DNA of 64,000 nt from Rapana venosa. Taxonomy: Eukaryota > Mollusca > Gastropoda > Neogastropoda > Muricidae. The stretch covers positions 47,452,377 through 47,516,376 of the forward strand of contig CM054138.1 of assembly GCA_028751875.1 (NCBI GenBank), read 5' to 3'. Made by a program: the position numbers and the translations under genes. Positions within the stretch are counted from its first letter, which is position 1. Every line of letters begins with the position of its first letter. Shown in pieces: positions 47,640 through 58,861 of this stretch. The notes beneath the pieces were generated by a model that worked only from the letters and a program-made list of their open reading frames with translations, was not told where the DNA came from and ran no database searches.

Positions 47640-48062
47640 TCCTGGGCTTTGAGCTCGAGATTCACCAATGGTCCATGAATTTCCGGACCGACATTAATTG
47701 TAACCCATCATTGAGGTTTGCCGTGTTCCAACTTGGGAGTAATGATGACTAGAAACGACACCAGAGTGCATACGTTCTAAACTGTTTGTTCATTCCTTCC
47801 CACCGGCACGCAATGGCCTACTCTTCCGAAATACTGATCGGGTTTATAATATGTGCGCCTGGTATACTGCGTGCGTTTTGCACAAAGAACTTCGGTTTAC
47901 AGTCTCATCCGAAAGACTTTTGGAGGAGTGCAGTTGGCACTGATGTTAACTCGCAAGGGAAAAAAATTCCCTTGAACAGGTGTATGGATGTAAGTTCAAA
48001 CCTAGGATCAATTCCGGGTCGTCTGATCTCCAGCGCAACGCTCTAACCACCAGGCCACCCCG
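47640..48062 (-). mobile_element. SINE-A
   Basis: Minus-strand copy. Begins with the GAGCTC...CACCAATGG module, contains CACGCAATGGCCTACTCTTC and ends with the head (GCAACGCTCTAACCACCAGG). Confidence 0.75.
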
Positions 48063-48094
48063 CCCCACAAAAATGACATTTAAAAAGTGTAGGT

Positions 48095-48355
48095 TTTTTT
48101 AAAAGAAAAGGTAAAGGTGTCACATAACCTACAAGGTCGTAGAGGAGCGAGATTGAGGGCGGTGCCCATCTCCTCTCCCTTGCTGCTTTACCTTCCCTGA
48201 CCCTAAAGAGGGCAGGTACCCATTTACAGCTGGGTGAACTGGAGGACTGTACTAAAGCCAAGGCGCGCAAACGGTCACCCATCCGTGGTAACCACGCTCG
48301 ATGCTGCTTAACCTTATCTGGAGGAATGCGAGTGCTCCGATCGCTGAGATATCCC
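48095..48355 (-). mobile_element. SINE-B
   Basis: Minus-strand copy abutting the SINE-A head: CACATAACCTACAAGGTCGT, CATTTACAGCTGGGTGAACT and GCTCCGATCGCTGAG. Confidence 0.85.
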
Positions 48356-48700
48356 GTCTCTTATTAAAAAAGTAACACATGGAAAAAAACCGCTCTCTAA
48401 AAGGTAAAACTGATTAGAAATGGTCGTCACAGTTACAGCATTCGAATTGTGATACTATTTTGAGAAACAGGCTGTATAAAAAGTATCACCGAAAGAAAAA
48501 AAGAAAATGTCTTTCTAGTAGTGTATTGTTGTACTGGTATCCCATAAGCTAGAATGAAACCAGCTGCACGTGTCCAACTTTGTATGCATTGCATGATGCC
48601 ACGTTATGGTTCGTAAGTGTAACGCCAAGAGACGTGACAAACCTGTCCCAGATCTCTTTAGTCAGTGTAGACAGGGTTTGTTTATTTTATGTATTTATTT
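48356..48700. other. Unassigned intergenic stretch
   Basis: I see nothing coding here. Confidence 0.4.
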
Positions 48701-48917
48701 ATTTACTCTTTTATTTCGAGGATAATGGAATAAGCACTCATGAGCTTTTTTGCATCCAATCCCCGTGTGTATGCAGTTTTGTCAATTTTGTCATCCGTTC
48801 CCACCGGCACACAATGGCCTACTCTTCCGAAAAGCGGAACGGGTTTCAACATGTGCGCAAGATGTTCTGCGTGCGTTTGCACATGGGACCTCGGTTTAAA
48901 GTCTCATCCGAAGGGTG
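48700..48917 (-). mobile_element. SINE-A, 5'-truncated
   Basis: Minus-strand copy from GAGGATAATGGAATAAGCAC to AGTCTCATCCGAAGG. The head is replaced at 48918 by an RTE remnant. Confidence 0.85.
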
Positions 48918-49215
48918 TTGACCTAAACCGTGCAAAAATTGATGCTGGCAGTCCGGACCCTAGACACAAGACTGTATCGCACCTTCACCTATCCTGTAGT
49001 CTTGTAGATCGACGGGGCACCACTGAGGAATTTGCAACCAGCTTCCTCCACTCCTCACAGTTTACAGCTTTCCGTAGCAAGTCGTTCCTACTCAAGGCCA
49101 GTTCACTTTCTGATGATTGTATCTTCCCATCGTTTTCTCTGTCTGCCTCTTCGTCTCCCTCCTTGTACTGTTCCCTGTAGGACAGTCTGGGCCAGTCCAG
49201 GTGTTCGTGTGACGT
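48918..49215 (-). mobile_element. RTE-type LINE 3' remnant
   Basis: This is the reverse complement of the family at 8540-8757: GGAATTTGCAACCAGCTTCC, GCAAGTCG, TCTTCCCATCGTTTTCTCTG and CCTGTAGGACAGTCT(G)GGCC. Confidence 0.7.
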
Positions 49216-49369
49216 ACCCGTAGCACTTCAGTTTACATTTATTCACTGAAGTCAGGAGCACTTCATATGGCCCGATTGTGTTTTTAAGTATGGTTTTTCA
49301 ACTTCCTCATTATTAATGTCCTTTCCAATCAATGTTGTATTTTTGTGGGGGTTTTTTTTTTTGGTGGGG

Positions 49370-49730
49370 GTGTTTTTTTGTGTTTTTTTTACAACATTGT
49401 ATTCCTACATTGGCGTGAGTGTGCATGCATATGCCGGCCGGGGTTGGCGTGTGGTGTTCGCGCACCTGGGTTTGTCTGTGGTGATATAAATTATATATAT
49501 AATATAAAATATATATATATATATATAAATGATATATTTATATTATATATATATATATTATATATATATTTTTAAGCAATCTTGGAATGTTCATAACAAT
49601 TTTAAATGTATTTTTCTTGTGTCTTTTGATATAAGTATACGTATCACTGTGCCTGTCAGTATTGTAATTGCCCTTCATGGCATGATTAAAGTATTTTTGA
49701 CTTGACTTGACTTGACTTGACTTGACTTAT
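49370..49730 (+). mobile_element. Retroelement 3' end with (TTGAC)n tail
   Basis: An (AT)n core (49480-49570) is followed by CTTGGAATGTTCATAACAAT, ATCACTGTGCCTGTCAG, CCTTCATGGCATGATTAAAG and a (TTGAC)n tail of about six units at 49696-49728. A simple-repeat tail after a conserved terminus suggests a non-LTR element or SINE end. A second copy is at 45880. Confidence 0.6.
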
Positions 49731-49734
49731 GTGA

Positions 49735-49945
49735 TCTCTGTATGAGATAGCAAGAAGTTTCCAAAGAGAGTTTCATCTCCATTGCCTGTATCATTCTTTC
49801 AATATCTGCTGTTATGGTCTACGTTCCACATGCATACAAAAATATAGACATGACCTGGGAACGCATCGGTCTGATCGAAACTTTTACTCCATGGAATGGT
49901 TTCAACCACAGCTACGAAAGAATCTTGCCGCTACAGATAGGACGG
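49735..49945 (-). mobile_element. LINE reverse transcriptase C-terminal remnant
   Basis: The order of blocks (AAGAAGTTTCCAAAGAGAGT, TTTCATCTCCA, GTCTACGTTCCACATGCATA, GGGAACGCATCGGTCTGATC) matches 63105-63245, where the same strand leads into an RTE C-terminus. The frame is broken. Confidence 0.6.
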
Positions 49946-50009
49946 ACGAATCATTGTATTGAACTGTATTGTACTGTATTGTACTGCATTATATTGCATT
50001 GTACCCCAT

Positions 50010-50240
50010 TAAGTCATGGCATATTTCTCTGCATGACGTTCGGGCTGATGTCCCTGGGTAGAGTACGTCGCCACAGGAGCAGCGCCACCCATTATTTTTT
50101 TGTTTCTTTTCCTGTCTGTATGTGTATTTGTTTCCCCTATACCTATCACCGTTGCTTTTTTTATCTACAGAGAACTTTGCCAGGGACAACTCTCTTGTTG
50201 CCCTACGTTCTTTCACGTGCGCTAAATGAGAGTAGAAGCT
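50010..50240 (-). mobile_element. SINE-D
   Basis: TTCTCTGCATGACGTTCGGG, AGCAGCGCCACCCATTATTT, CCTATACCTATCACCG and TGCCAGGGACAACTCTCTTG, then TTTCACGTGCGCTAAATG. The tRNA-like head is missing. Confidence 0.75.
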
Positions 50241-50624
50241 GTCTACATGTCCGAGGTCATACCACAATAATATAGAAAATAAATACCACATATATTATCA
50301 TTCACACATACACGTTTACAATTGCTCTCAGTGGGTTTGTGAGTGTGTCTTCGATTTTACGTTTGTTCACTTAATGTGATATTAGCCAAGGAGGGGGTGA
50401 GATAAGGGCTTCAAAGTTAGGAGATGCGTGTTGGTATAAAACAATGTATGCATCAAAATGCTATTTTCAAACAATATGTAGCTAAAACAAGGCAAAGATA
50501 CGCTAAAACAAGGCAAAGAAACGCAAAAGCAATCAAAGCTCAAAACAACTGAAAACTATCTAAAACAGAACCTGAACAAATCTGCATCATTCTGATACCA
50601 TAGCCCCAATAGTAGCCCCAAAAC
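50241..50624. other. Unassigned intergenic stretch
   Basis: Contains short AAACAAGGCAAAGA(A/T)ACGC direct repeats near 50480-50525. No gene is seen. Confidence 0.4.
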
Positions 50625-50785
50625 GATATCAATGTCCCTGGGATAGAGCAACGTCGCCAGGATCAGCGCCAACCCATTATTTTTTGTTTTCTTTTCCTGT
50701 CTGTATGTTATTTTGTTTCCTCTATTCTATCACCGTTGCTTTTTTCTACAGAGAGCTTTGCCCGGGACAACTTAGTTATACTTTA
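50625..50785 (-). mobile_element. SINE-D fragment
   Basis: GTCCCTGGGATAGAGC, CAGCGCCAACCCATTATTTT and CTTTGCCCGGGACAACTTA follow the 50010 copy closely, only 400 bp away. Confidence 0.7.
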
Positions 50786-50859
50786 CTACAACAACGAAAA
50801 CGTTACTGGGGACCGCTTCAGAGACAATGCTATCTCGCACAATAAACCTTTATTCTTTT

Positions 50860-51190
50860 ATTCTTTTATATCGAGGATAATGGTAAAAGCACTCATGTGC
50901 TTTTTTTGCATACTGTCCCCGTGTGTATGCCGTTTATTATATTTTGTCATCTGTTCCCAGCGGCACACAATGGCCTACTCTTCCGAAAAGCGGGACAGGA
51001 TATAATGTGTGCGCAAGATGATCTGCGTGCGTTCGTACAGGGGGCTTCTGTTTATAGTCTCATCCGAAGGACTTTTTGGGGAGAGTGGAGTCAGCACTGC
51101 TGTTAACTCCAGAGGAAAAATCCTCTTGAACGGGATTCGGGTCGTCAGATTGCGAGCGCAATGTTCTAACCACTAAGCTATCCCGCCCCC
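50860..51190 (-). mobile_element. SINE-A, nearly complete
   Basis: Minus-strand copy from TATATCGAGGATAATGG to the head (GCAATGTTCTAACCACTAAG). A C-rich run follows at 51185-51199. Confidence 0.85.
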
Positions 51191-51444
51191 CCCCCTCCAC
51201 CCCCACTCCCAAACAAAACCTTGGAATCGTTATAACCTCATGCAGAGTACTTATTTTGAAATGCTGGTAGGAACTTTTTTTTCCTAAACCTTGACATTGT
51301 TTCAAAATATGAATATTTGAAAGGTGTTGTTTTTTTTACCGCATACACTTGGTATAGTTGTTGCAGTGATGGGATTGTGTCTTGACGTGAGTGTGAACAA
51401 AAAACACCCCTGGAGACTGAAAGTGTGTTGCATACTTTAAGCAT

Positions 51445-51522
51445 TCACACACACACACACACACACGCACGCACGCACACGCACGCACACACGTAAGCAC
51501 GCACACGCACGCACACACACAC
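51445..51522. repeat. (CA)n/(CACG)n tract
   Basis: Interrupted CA and CACG units. The neighbouring 51200-51770 has no gene I can support. Confidence 0.9.
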
Positions 51523-51769
51523 AATCTGCTCTGCTCCCAGTTTTCCCACGGCTGGGCAATGTGAATGTTCAGTGTCTATAGTTCAACTGCATCAAACAAT
51601 GGGGGCAGCACCTAGGCCTTAGATCTTCACCAGCGCTGCAAGCCACTTTTGTTAAACGCACAAGAAGATTGCTAGGAATAATCTATAATCTACAGCCTGA
51701 GAGGACAACGGGAACCAGAGAGAAAGCAAACGTGGTATAATGGAAGATAAAGGAGAGGGTGGGGGAGAG

Positions 51770-51781
51770 AGAAAGAAGAGA

Positions 51782-51814
<33 letters not shown>

Positions 51815-51990
51815 CAGAGAGAGAAAGAGAGAGAGAGAGAGTAAAGAGAGAAAGAAAGAGAGACAGAGAGAGAAAGAGAGAAAGAGAGAGAGCCAGAGAG
51901 AGAGAAAGAGAGAAAAAATGAGAGAGAGAGACACAGAGAGAGAGAAAAGAACAGAGAGACAAAGAGAGAGACAGAGAGAGAGAGAGAGAT
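51770..51990. repeat. (GA)n-rich purine tract
   Basis: About 220 bp of GA, GAAA and GACA units on one strand. Ser/Leu-rich frames on the other strand are artefacts. Confidence 0.93.
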
Positions 51991-52215
51991 AGCCAAGTGG
52001 GTTAACGAAAGCGTTGTGTTCGCGATTCGATGACCCCGATTAAGGGATTTTTCTCCCCAAGCTGACATCAGTACTGAATCCACTCCTCCCCCCCTCCCAA
52101 AAAAAAAATTCTTGGAATGAGACTATAAAACCGAACACCCATTTGTGGCAAACGCACACAGAATATAAATTCTTAAGGGCACAAATTATTTAAACCATAT
52201 AGAGTATACTTTTTT
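51985..52215 (+). mobile_element. SINE-A, diverged
   Basis: Head AGATAGCCAAGTGGGTTAAC with GTTCGCGATTCG, then GACATCAGTACTGAATCCAC and GAGACTATAAAACCG. Confidence 0.6.
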
Positions 52216-52510
52216 TTACGAAGAACAACAAAGAAAATGGTTGCAGATTTCGTCCCTAGCAAAAGAATATCAGACACCGAAAATTGAATGAAACAGGGAA
52301 ATAGATAGGTAATAAGGCAGGGAAGAAATATAAAACCAGTTTTTATGTAAGACTAACAATGGAAAGTAGGAAAGGCAGAAAGAGTTGGAGATAGAGATAA
52401 CGAAGTAAAATGAGAGAAAGAAAGATACAAACAAAGAAAGAAAAACCCTAGATAAAAGAAAAAAGAAGAAAAAGAAGAAGAAAGAAGAAGAAAAGAAGAG
52501 TTTATTAATG
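52216..52510. repeat. A/G-rich simple sequence
   Basis: GAAA- and AAG-rich sequence, densest at 52450-52500. No gene. Confidence 0.6.
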
Positions 52511-52850
52511 TATATTTTATTTTATTCTTTTATATCGAGGATAGTGAATAACCTTCATGTGGTTTTTTTACATCCAATCCCCGTAGATGCGTGTGTTTTA
52601 AATTCTGCATCTGTTCCCACCGTCACACAATGGCCTTCTCTTACGAAAAGGTGGAAGAGTATTTAACGTGTGCACTAATGTTCTGCGGCGTTCAACACAC
52701 TGGGTTTGCGTTTCTATCTCATACGAAGGCTTTGGGAATGGAGCTGCACTGATGTTAAACCAGGGGAATAAATATCCCCTTAAACGGGAATCGAACCTGG
52801 TTCATCAGATTGCAGCGCAATATTCTAACCCACTAGGCTAAGTCCCGTCC
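52510..52850 (-). mobile_element. SINE-A
   Basis: Minus-strand copy from TATATCGAGGATAGTGAATA to the head (GCGCAATATTCTAACCCACT). Several small indels. Confidence 0.8.
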
Positions 52851-53545
52851 GCCATGGGATGCAAATTAAGAAGCTGAAGATATTCCGTCTAGCAACAGAA
52901 TATCAGCCAGCCAAAATGAGAAGAAGAAGAAAATCAAAGAGTGCTTTTAAAAAAACAGTTTTTTGTAGTCCTTGTTCCATAGATCAAAACCTTTCTTCTT
53001 CTTTTTTTGTTGTTGCTACTTTCAGTTTCATACCAAAATGCATGTTCAGTTTCAAACCAGAAGATAAACCAGTTTTCTTCAGGCATTTCTCTTCTTCACT
53101 TAGCTGTTCAATTAGTCATGCTTCTATCCACCCCATCCCCTAACCATTTCAGTTGAAAATATCAGAGAAAATAGTTACTGACTTCAAGAAAAAGAAAAAA
53201 AGAAGAAAACAGTGGTACGATTTCAAGTACTTCCAAACTCTTGCCAACAAGAAGTACTTATGCCCCTTTGAATGCAACCACGTATACCAGGTTATCGTCC
53301 GTGGGTGCTGGGCAAAAGCAGTTTATGTGCTCATTAACATGGTAAACATTAATACAACCAAGCAGTAACCCTTTTTTGCATGGGAAAAAGGCATAAGACT
53401 TCCCTATCCCTTGAAGAAAAGGCATAAACAGTCATGATCTTCCACATTATTTTTAGCAAGGCCAGTGTGGGTTTTCTGTGGACAGAGAACAAAAGGTGTT
53501 AATATTGTATTGTATTTGTATCGTATTGAAATGTATTACAATTGT
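52851..53545. other. Unassigned intergenic stretch
   Basis: AT-rich, with poly-T and AAG runs. I see nothing coding. Confidence 0.4.
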
Positions 53546-53549
53546 ATAC

Positions 53550-54240
53550 CACTTTTTGTCACGAAGCAGATTTCTCTGCGTGAAATCTGGCTGCTCTCCC
53601 CGGAACGTCACAAAAGCAGCGAAACATAATTATTTTCTTTCCTTATCCAGTCTGTATGCGTATTGTTTCCTTATCATACTGGCATTTTCTCGAAAAGAGA
53701 TGTTAGCTATGGGAACATCCCTCTGATTGTTGTGGGTTTCTTGTAAAGGTGGCAATAGTGTTCCCATAACCTAAGCATCATTGGGGAGCGAGTGTCAGAG
53801 ACCTCAGCTTCTCCAGAGGCCAGCATGTTGAGGCCAGTGCTCATCTGCTCTCCCTCGCTGCTTTCCCTTACCTGTCCCTAAAAAGGCAGGTACCCATTTA
53901 CAGCTGGGTGAACTGGGGGGACTTAACTGATACCAAGGCGCGCAAACGGTCACCCATCCACTTAGTAACCACGCTCGATGCTGCTTAACCTTAGCTTTGG
54001 GCAAGAATTTGCTCTGACCACTGAGCTGTCCAGGGTCATTTTACGTGCGCTAAATGTCGTGTTACACACGGGCCTCCTCGGTTTTTTCGTCTCACCGAAA
54101 ACAAGCACCCAGACCACCATCACAGTCCATGAATGGGGAAATGTTTGGGTAACAAATGGGATTGAACCACCAACACTCGAACCCAGGGGGCGTTACGCAT
54201 TTCTATGCAGGGCATTAACCTCTAGACCACTAACCTGATC
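53550..54240 (-). mobile_element. SINE-D split by a SINE-B insertion
   Basis: The SINE-D 3' part (CAGATTTCTCTGCGTGAAAT to TGGGTTTCTTGTAAAG) lies at 53567-53748. Its remaining part starts at CATTTTACGTGCGCTAAATG (54036) and ends with a tRNA-like head in minus orientation (ACCTCTAGACCACTAACCTG; B box within ACACTCGAACCC). The roughly 290 bp between them are a SINE-B. Confidence 0.75.
53750..54035 (-). mobile_element. SINE-B nested in SINE-D
   Basis: CCATAACCTAAGCATCATTG, CAGAGGCCAGCATGTTGAGG, CATTTACAGCTGGGTGAACT and CTGACCACTGAGCTGTCC, all in minus orientation. Confidence 0.8.
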
Positions 54241-54395
54241 CACCACACTGGAGACGTCACACCGAACCCCACCCAGGAGGCTTGAGCATACATACACCCA
54301 TTAAACTCTGCATGTATCCATCTTCCGTCAGAAACTGAAAGCTATCTCTGTACTGCAAGATGTTAAGAAATGGAATGCACAAAACACACACAAGA
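54241..54395. other. Unassigned intergenic stretch
   Basis: Short spacer before a CA microsatellite. Nothing coding is seen. Confidence 0.4.
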
Positions 54396-54457
54396 CTACA
54401 CACACCAGACACACATGCCCACACACACACACACAAAACACAGAACACATACACAAA

Positions 54458-54500
<43 letters not shown>
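54396..54500. repeat. (CA)n microsatellite
   Basis: Interrupted CA tract, cleanest at 54461-54499. Confidence 0.93.
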
Positions 54501-54501
<1 letters not shown>

Positions 54502-55730
54502 GCTCTGCTTCTTGTCTCATTGATAAGAATATGAATTCCAGTAGTTGAGAGACTAGTGTAAATCCAGTGAGTCAAGGACAAAAGGTTTCAATCTGGGATA
54601 GCTCATGTGATGTTCTTTTTCTAAATTGGCCCACAAGCTGTGAAAATTAAAGATTCACCTTTGTTGTGCTTAATTTAGACCTGGAGGTGGGGGGGGGGGG
54701 CTCCTTTATGAGAACTGTTAGTAAAGAATATTCCCTGGGCAGGAATAACTCAATTTGCTCTGCTTGCTGTTCAAAGCAAGTTTGTGACTTGCCCACCAAT
54801 TGAAGGTCATCTTTGTTGGTAACAGTGTCATAAACTCTTCCTAATTTCCTGTGCTTTTTCAAGTGCAGTTTTTTTTTTTTTACTGTGCTCCAGAGTAACA
54901 CCATTGAGATTTATAACCATCAGGCCTAAACAAGATTGCTCTGTTCTCATTTTAGCCGCTGTGCTTTGATGTGTACTTTGATATATTCAATAGGAAACTA
55001 CTGAAGAGACTCTCGCATACTCACAGACGCCATGTTGGGTATTTTACAGCAGTGTCTTATTACCAGAATTCAACACAAGAACACAAATCATGACGATTCT
55101 TTCCTTTAAAGCTTAACACATACTGACATTAATGTGATGACTTTGCTTTAATCAATGAAAATTAAAGCTGTGTCAAAGAATTTCAAGGAAATAGGTTTGT
55201 TTTAATAGTTTGAGCGGCCTGTTTGTGTGGCTGAGGCGTCTTGCAACAGTCTGGTGATTAAATTTCCTGTAAAAGCACCTTTCCTAACACGTGATGTTAA
55301 GTGTTACAACATAAAGCAATCGACTTTATATTATGCATCTCATTTTTCAATTTTGCTTTGAGGACATGAAATGGAACCAGATAATTACATTCTTAGACCT
55401 ATTTTCTAACAGTACAACTGACACTTTGATATAAATAACTCCATCATAATTTGCATTGATTTAAATGATAGAACAAAAGGTGATTATTTCTTCAGAACCC
55501 CCTCCTCAGAGTGTCCCTCACACCCATCCTGTAGTTTGTAACCAGGCTACAACACAGAATACTGCTCTCTATCACTACAAGACTAGATGTAAGCTACTAA
55601 GCACACTTTTGCTTATAGGTAACTGAATATAAGGAGCTACCTAACTATGCCCTCGCCTTTCGGTAACAGGCCATACATAGTTATATTCAACATTTTCTTT
55701 TGTGCCATTATTCCTGAAATCATGCCCATG
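54501..55730. other. Intergenic sequence without identified genes
   Basis: This 1.2 kb is of good quality and AT-rich. I see no gene or repeat I can name. Confidence 0.45.
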
Positions 55731-55984
55731 GGATGACTCTCCTGCCACTGTGGGTACAGAGTAGGTCAGGCAGTGGAGCCAGAGGAAGACAGCAAGGCTC
55801 TAGGAAAAAAAAAAAAACAACCCCACAAACTTCTGTCCTTCAGCTCTGGTCAGGTGCTATGCTGTGGTCTGATGTCGGCCACTGGCTGCATTACCTGATG
55901 GCACAGGCTGCTGAAATGTTCTGGCTGGAGATTGAGAGTAACAACCGCTTAAGGAGGATGCGTCTGCCTGGAGGACGCGTACCA

Positions 55985-56765
55985 CTAACAGCTGAAGAGT
56001 GCTACCAACTGCGAAGATTGCGTTACCAACTGCTGAAGATTGCGTACCAGAATGTGAAGAATTACGTACCAACTGCTGAGATTGAAACTAACTAGCCGGA
56101 AGATTGCGTACCAACTGCTAAGATTGCGTACCAACTGCAGGAGATTGCGTACCAATTGCTGAGAATTGCATACCAATTGCTGGAGAATTAAGTACCAACT
56201 GCTGGAGGATGCGTATCCACTGCCTGAAGATTGCGTACCAGCGTGCTGGAGATTGGCAAAACGAAACTGCTGAAGATTGCGTACCAACTGCTAGAGATTG
56301 CGTACCAACTGCAGGAGATTGCGTACCAATTGCTGAGAATTGCATACCAATTGCTGGAGATTAGGTACCAGCTGCTGGAGATTACGTACAACTGCTGGAG
56401 GATGCGTATCAACTGCTGAAGATTGCGTACCAGCTGCTGGAGATTACGTACCAACTGCAGGAGATTACGTACCAAATGCTGGAGATTACGTACCAACTGC
56501 AGGAGATTACATACCAATTGCTGAAGATTGCGTACCAACTGCTGAAGATTGCGTACCAACTGCTGAAGATTACGTACCAACTGCTGGAGATTACCTACCA
56601 GCTTCTGGAGATTGCGTACCAACTGCTGGAGGATGCGTACCAACTGCTGGAGATTGCGCACCAACTGCTGAAGATTACGTACCAACTGCTGAAGATTGCG
56701 TTTCAACTGCTGAAGATTACCTACCAACTTCTGGAGATTGCGCACCAACTGCTGGAGGCTGTGTG
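55985..56765. repeat. 21-bp minisatellite, about 37 units
   Basis: Units read GATTGCGTACCAACTGCTGA plus one base, with variants such as GATTACGTACC, CTGGAG and CTGCAG. Because 21 is a multiple of three and few units create stops, several frames stay open on both strands. They give heptads such as AYQLLEI on the plus strand and QQLVRNL on the minus strand. A section around 56100-56200 is repeated almost exactly at 56275-56370, so higher-order duplication occurred. No promoter, splice or domain evidence supports a gene. Confidence 0.9.
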
Positions 56766-56829
56766 TCACACAACTGTCTGTGAGCTCCACGGGTTGCGTC
56801 TCAGCTCAGCTTTAGTTGTGTGTGTTGAG

Positions 56830-57225
56830 AGGAAGTAGCCGCTGTGCTCAAGGCTAGCACACTGTAGAAAACAATTGGCTTCTTTCCCTGCACCCACGGA
56901 TCAGCCTGAAGGAGGGGAATGCTGGATACCACCGTGGTTTGGTTTTGGAAATGTTCTTTTTTGCCATTTCTTGAACGTGCAGCCTACTGCTGGGGCGCTG
57001 TACCATGTGTGGTAGGGAGAGGCAGCAAGGTTGTAGGTAGCACCAACAGCGTAGTGTAATCCACAGTTTTGTGACCTAAGGCCATTTCTGCAGACCCTGC
57101 TCCAAGTTCTGGACTAGGGCTGCTCAATAGATCAGCACTGCACTGATGACGTGGCCCCTTTTTGCAGATGTTGATTGCTGTGTGGTGTGTGTTCTTCAAT
57201 TTTGCGTCTGTTCACTAATGTGATA
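56830..57225. other. Intergenic sequence without identified genes
   Basis: I see no gene or named element. Confidence 0.4.
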
Positions 57226-57227
57226 TA

Positions 57228-57231
<4 letters not shown>

Positions 57232-57268
<37 letters not shown>

Positions 57269-57330
57269 TATATATTATATATATATATATATTATATATA
57301 ATTTATATAACTATATATATATATATATAT
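57232..57330. repeat. (AT)n palindromic tract
   Basis: About 95 bp of AT units with ATATAT/TATATA symmetry, able to form hairpins, followed by GTGTG units to about 57372. Confidence 0.92.
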
Positions 57331-57379
57331 GTGTGTGGTGTGTGTGTGTTTGTAAGGTGTGTGTGTGGTGTGTTAGTGT

Positions 57380-58225
57380 GTAGCTTCTCTACAGCTCCAC
57401 TGGCTTGAGTAGTAGGGGCTAGTTGTCACATGGTTGAAATTCCAGTCGTTTATAAGCAAATGCTGGAATCTCTTTCCATGTAAACTGTGTCTGTTGTCTG
57501 AGATCGGCGTCTCTGGTCTGCCCTGGTGGAGCAAAGATTGTTCTTCATTTTGGCGATGATAGTTTGTCATGACCATTTCTTGTAAGTTTGAAATGCCAAT
57601 GTATCTTGAACAGTAGTCCACACTAATCAAGAAAATGAATACTCTTGAATTCACATAATTATGTCAACTGCAATCCTAGAAACGGTTGACCTTTTCCCTA
57701 CGGGTAGGAAGAGAACCCTTCTTTCCCAGTTCATGTACACTGTGCACAATTAATTGTATGTTAAACGTAACCCAAGTAGTGGGTGATAACATAGGGATAA
57801 TATTTTAAGCAGTTTGGATGGTAGAGGCGGTACCTTTCATTGTGAGGCTTGCTGTTATTCAGGCAGAAACAACATCCAAAGACATTAGCCTTAAAGTCTT
57901 CATTGATGTAGGGCCAACCAAATTACTTGTGCTCGTTTTCTTTGTGCTTGATTCCTATGTGACCCTCATGAATCCTTTCTCGCACTCCTTGTTGCAATGA
58001 AACTAGAAGAATAATCTTGTCTCCTTTGATAATGATTCCACGCCAGAGGCTGAGCTGTCCTCAGATAGCAAAATGGTTTCAAGCTCCTGTTTTGACATCT
58101 TCCCGTTGTATCAAAGTCAGCCGAGGGTAGGTGTGTTTTCTCAAAGAGCATTTTGGAAAGCGGGCATCCTTCTGTTTCTATCCTCACCTTTTTTTCTAAA
58201 TGGGCACAAAACTAGGCCATGGCTG
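57380..58225. other. Intergenic sequence without identified genes
   Basis: No gene recognised. Short open frames lack domains or splice context. Confidence 0.4.
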
Positions 58226-58229
58226 CAGT

Positions 58230-58582
58230 GGAGGGGGACGGGATAGTACCCCCTAGTGGTTAGAACATTGCGCTCGCAATTTGAACAACCCGTTGGATTC
58301 CCGTTCACGGGGATATTTTCCCCTGGAGTTAACATCAGTGCCGACTCCGCTCTCCCCAAAACTCCTCCGGATGAGACTATAAACCGAGGACCCGTGTGCG
58401 AACGCACGCAGAACATCTTGCGCACTCGTTAAAATCCTGTTCCGCTTTTCGTAAGAGTAGGCCATTGTGTTCCGGTGGGAAAATATGACAATTTACAACA
58501 CCGCATACACACTGGGACTGGATGTTAAAAAAAAGCACATAAGTGCTTATTCCATTATCCTCGATATAAAAGAATAAAATGA
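58230..58582 (+). mobile_element. SINE-A, well preserved
   Basis: Plus-strand copy from the head (CCCCTAGTGGTTAGAACATT, GCGCTCGCAATTTGAACAAC) to TTATCCTCGATATAAAAGAA. Very close to the copy at 19083. Confidence 0.85.
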
Positions 58583-58860
58583 ACATAAATACATTAAGGG
58601 TTATTTACAGGTTCTGTCATTTCATTCAGAGTGGACTCTTCTCCCTGTGACCCGAGTGGGCTGCTCAATAGGGTGTCAGCCACAGACATGTTATATTTAG
58701 GTCTGTGTGTCGTGGGCAACAAAAATCAAAGCAAGCAAGGTGCAACATCAGGCCGTTTGGGGTCAGCGAGGAGTGTCCATAGATCCTTTGTTTAACGGGG
58801 GAATTAGAGGCCTTATGGCTAGTCCTCTAACGCATATATTGGCCAGGTGACCAGAGTACT
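58583..58860. other. Unassigned intergenic stretch
   Basis: Nothing coding recognised. Confidence 0.4.
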
Positions 58861-58861
58861 G

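Larger units (their letters stand above)
31650..47640. other. Low-quality region with inflated homopolymers
   Basis: This 16-kb block is full of runs of A, T, C and G, with alternating sequence replaced by homopolymer. Known exons and repeats can be traced inside it only with many small errors (32097-32851, 33940-34235, 35694-36300, 45880-46240). The pattern fits unpolished long-read consensus. Open frames in it, including those with Val/Cys-rich or Phe-rich translations, have no support as genes. Confidence 0.75.

Noticed and set aside
56188..56838. Heptad-repeat protein genes on both strands
   Set aside because: Open frames follow from a 21-bp period. Several frames are open at once and there is no gene context.
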